In this document: piece by piece, positions 63,136 to 64,000 of the stretch | How the letters are laid out: the number at the start of each line of letters is the position of its first letter | Position numbering within the stretch: position 1 is the first letter of the stretch | From: Methanoregula sp. PtaB.Bin085 | GTDB taxonomy: Archaea > Halobacteriota > Methanomicrobia > Methanomicrobiales > Methanospirillaceae | Assembly: GCF_002067035.1 (NCBI RefSeq) | Contig: NZ_MVQB01000027.1 | Span: 1-64,000, forward strand | DNA: 64,000 nucleotides | Reading direction: 5' to 3' | Notes under the pieces: generated by a model | Database searches by the model: none | The model's input: only the letters and a program-made list of their open reading frames with translations | What the model was told of the DNA's origin: nothing | Program-made: the position numbers and the translations under genes

Positions 63136-63191
63136 GAGTCACCTCCTTGAAGTGCTGAACTGATGATTACAATTAGCATACTCCCTTCCCC

Positions 63192-63205
63192 TTGTATAAA
63201 TACAA
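63192..63205 (-). promoter_or_regulatory. CBS operon promoter overlapped by a palindrome
   Basis: TTGTATAAATACAA is a near-perfect palindrome (TTGTAT/ATACAA) that includes the TATA element TATTTATA on the reverse strand. Initiation near 63170 gives a leader of about 35 nt with the strong ribosome site. A regulator that binds the palindrome would block TBP. Confidence 0.55.
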
Positions 63206-63325
63206 TTTGGCAGGACCAATGAGTGATGCCTGCGGGTAATAGGCAGGGACGGAACATGCGGCTGGCGATCGGTCTTCCGGCGGGGGGATGACGTCCGTTA
63301 TAAGAAACATAATAAACTGCATACT

Positions 63326-63334
63326 CTATACATA
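63326..63334 (+). promoter_or_regulatory. TATA-like element of the GTPase gene
   Basis: CTATACATA stands about 50 nt before ATG 63382. Initiation is expected near 63357, which would favour that start with a leader of about 25 nt. Confidence 0.35.
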
Positions 63335-63381
63335 ACTAAGCATTACAGTGGCTGCCGTGTATCCCGCTACAGCTGCAGCCG

Positions 63382-64000
63382 ATGAGGTGGAGTTTGAAGA
63401 GGTTGTATCACACCGTGGGCAACATGAAGAAGAGATTTTCCAGCTTCCTTGCCCGGTTTTTTAAGAAGAAACGGACCCGTATCGGTATTTACGGCCCGCC
63501 GAATGCGGGAAAAACCACCCTCGCAAACCGTATCGCCCGCGACTGGACCGGGGATGCGCTCGGCCCGGTCAGCGAGATCCCGCACGAGACCCGCAGGGCA
63601 CGAAAGAAGGAAGATATCGTCATCACCGGGGCAAACGGCAACACGGTGACCATGGACATCGTGGACACGCCGGGGGTCACGACCAAGATCGATTACCACG
63701 AGTTCCTCGAGTTCGGGATGGAGAAGGACGAGGCGATCATCCGGGCCCGGGAAGCGACCGAGGGCGTTGCTGAGGCAATGCACTGGCTCCGGGAGGACAT
63801 CAACGGTGTCATCTACATGCTGGACTCAAGCCTCGATCCCTTCATGCAGGTCAACATCATGATGATCGGGATCATCGAGGCCCGCAACCTGCCGGTGATC
63901 ATCGTTGCCAACAAGATCGATCTCCCCGACGCCGCGCCGGGCAGGATCCGGAGCGCATTCCCCCAGCACCCGGTGGTCGCGATCTCGGGGCTCGAGGGCC
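63382..64000 (+). CDS. Era/Obg-type GTPase, 5' part (runs off right edge)
   Basis: At least 206 codons are present. Two in-frame ATGs, 63382 and 63424, are possible. A basic N terminus (KKRFSSFLARFFKKKRTRI) precedes a G domain: GIYGPPNAGKTT (G1), a Thr-containing switch (PHETRRARKK), DIVDTPGVTTKID (G3), and VANKIDLPDA (G4), then VVAISGLEG (G5). The family acts in ribosome assembly or RNA handling. The gene is divergent from the CBS operon, with about 245 bp between starts. Confidence 0.88.
   Translation, partial: MRWSLKRLYHTVGNMKKRFSSFLARFFKKKRTRIGIYGPPNAGKTTLANRIARDWTGDALGPVSEIPHETRRARKKEDIVITGANGNTVTMDIVDTPGVTTKIDYHEFLEFGMEKDEAIIRAREATEGVAEAMHWLREDINGVIYMLDSSLDPFMQVNIMMIGIIEARNLPVIIVANKIDLPDAAPGRIRSAFPQHPVVAISGLEG

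Overview
The window is chromosomal DNA of a methanogenic euryarchaeon. Marker genes for this are coenzyme F420 synthesis (cofC, cofE, cofG), an archaeal RNA polymerase and ribosomal gene order (rpsM-rpsD-rpsK-rpoD-rpl18e-rplM-rpsI-rpoN-rpoK-eno-rpsB), an alternative mevalonate pathway (mvk, ipk, fni, prenyl synthase), archaeal GluRS, and an archaeal 16S 5' end. The high GC content, many lipoproteins, PadR/HAAS envelope genes, DUF4013 and Yip1 membrane proteins and an archaeal rnc point to Methanomicrobiales, most likely near Methanoregulaceae. The order is fairly secure; the family is inference.

Layout. 1-480 is the 5' part of a 16S rRNA gene read leftward, with its promoter near 680. 1256-6809 holds envelope and hypothetical genes: an NlpC/P60-like lipoprotein, an alpha/beta hydrolase, a membrane pair and a DUF4013 protein. 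6859-11893 is the chromosome-condensation operon (coiled-coil protein, Smc, ScpA). 12304-15980 is a one-carbon/cofactor operon (glyA-folD-folP-like-cofE). 16017-23910 mixes F420 genes (cofC, cofG), an unusual RNase III, purC, a two-gene envelope unit, a soluble histidine kinase, ferredoxin-thioredoxin reductase and a hypoxanthine-DNA glycosylase. 24331-32060 carries a UbiB-like kinase, a DNA methyltransferase, a SagB-type nitroreductase, a UbiA prenyltransferase, a degenerate repeat cluster, a YgjP-like peptidase and an odd CDF transporter. 32164-37106 is a six-gene PadR-led envelope operon ending in a MacB-like ABC exporter. 39037-52631 is the long leftward housekeeping block: tRNA-Ser, ribosomal proteins and RNAP subunits with an embedded tRNA-Pro, enolase, the isoprenoid genes with MEMO and RNase J, and GluRS. 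52772-58802 is accessory: three exported proteins, a MITE-like inverted-repeat element, a GNAT enzyme and a membrane kinase that lacks the phospho-acceptor histidine. 59162-63135 is a five-gene operon made almost only of CBS domains, divergent from an Era/Obg-type GTPase that runs off the right edge.

How the parts work together. The isoprenoid genes make C5 units and prenyl diphosphates for archaeal lipids, and the UbiA and dolichol-kinase-like proteins act on related prenyl substrates. CofC, CofE and CofG supply F420, the hydride carrier of methanogenesis. GlyA and FolD link serine to one-carbon units. Smc and ScpA organise the chromosome.

The most unusual items are the CBS-domain operon with its Zn-ribbon first member, the histidine-less kinase (Ser482), an archaeal RNase III lacking one metal-binding Asp, the CDF protein with Lys in both canonical metal sites, the 25-bp-period repeat cluster at 29851-30180, the self-contained PadR envelope operon with visible operators, and covarying hairpin repeats at 12060-12220.
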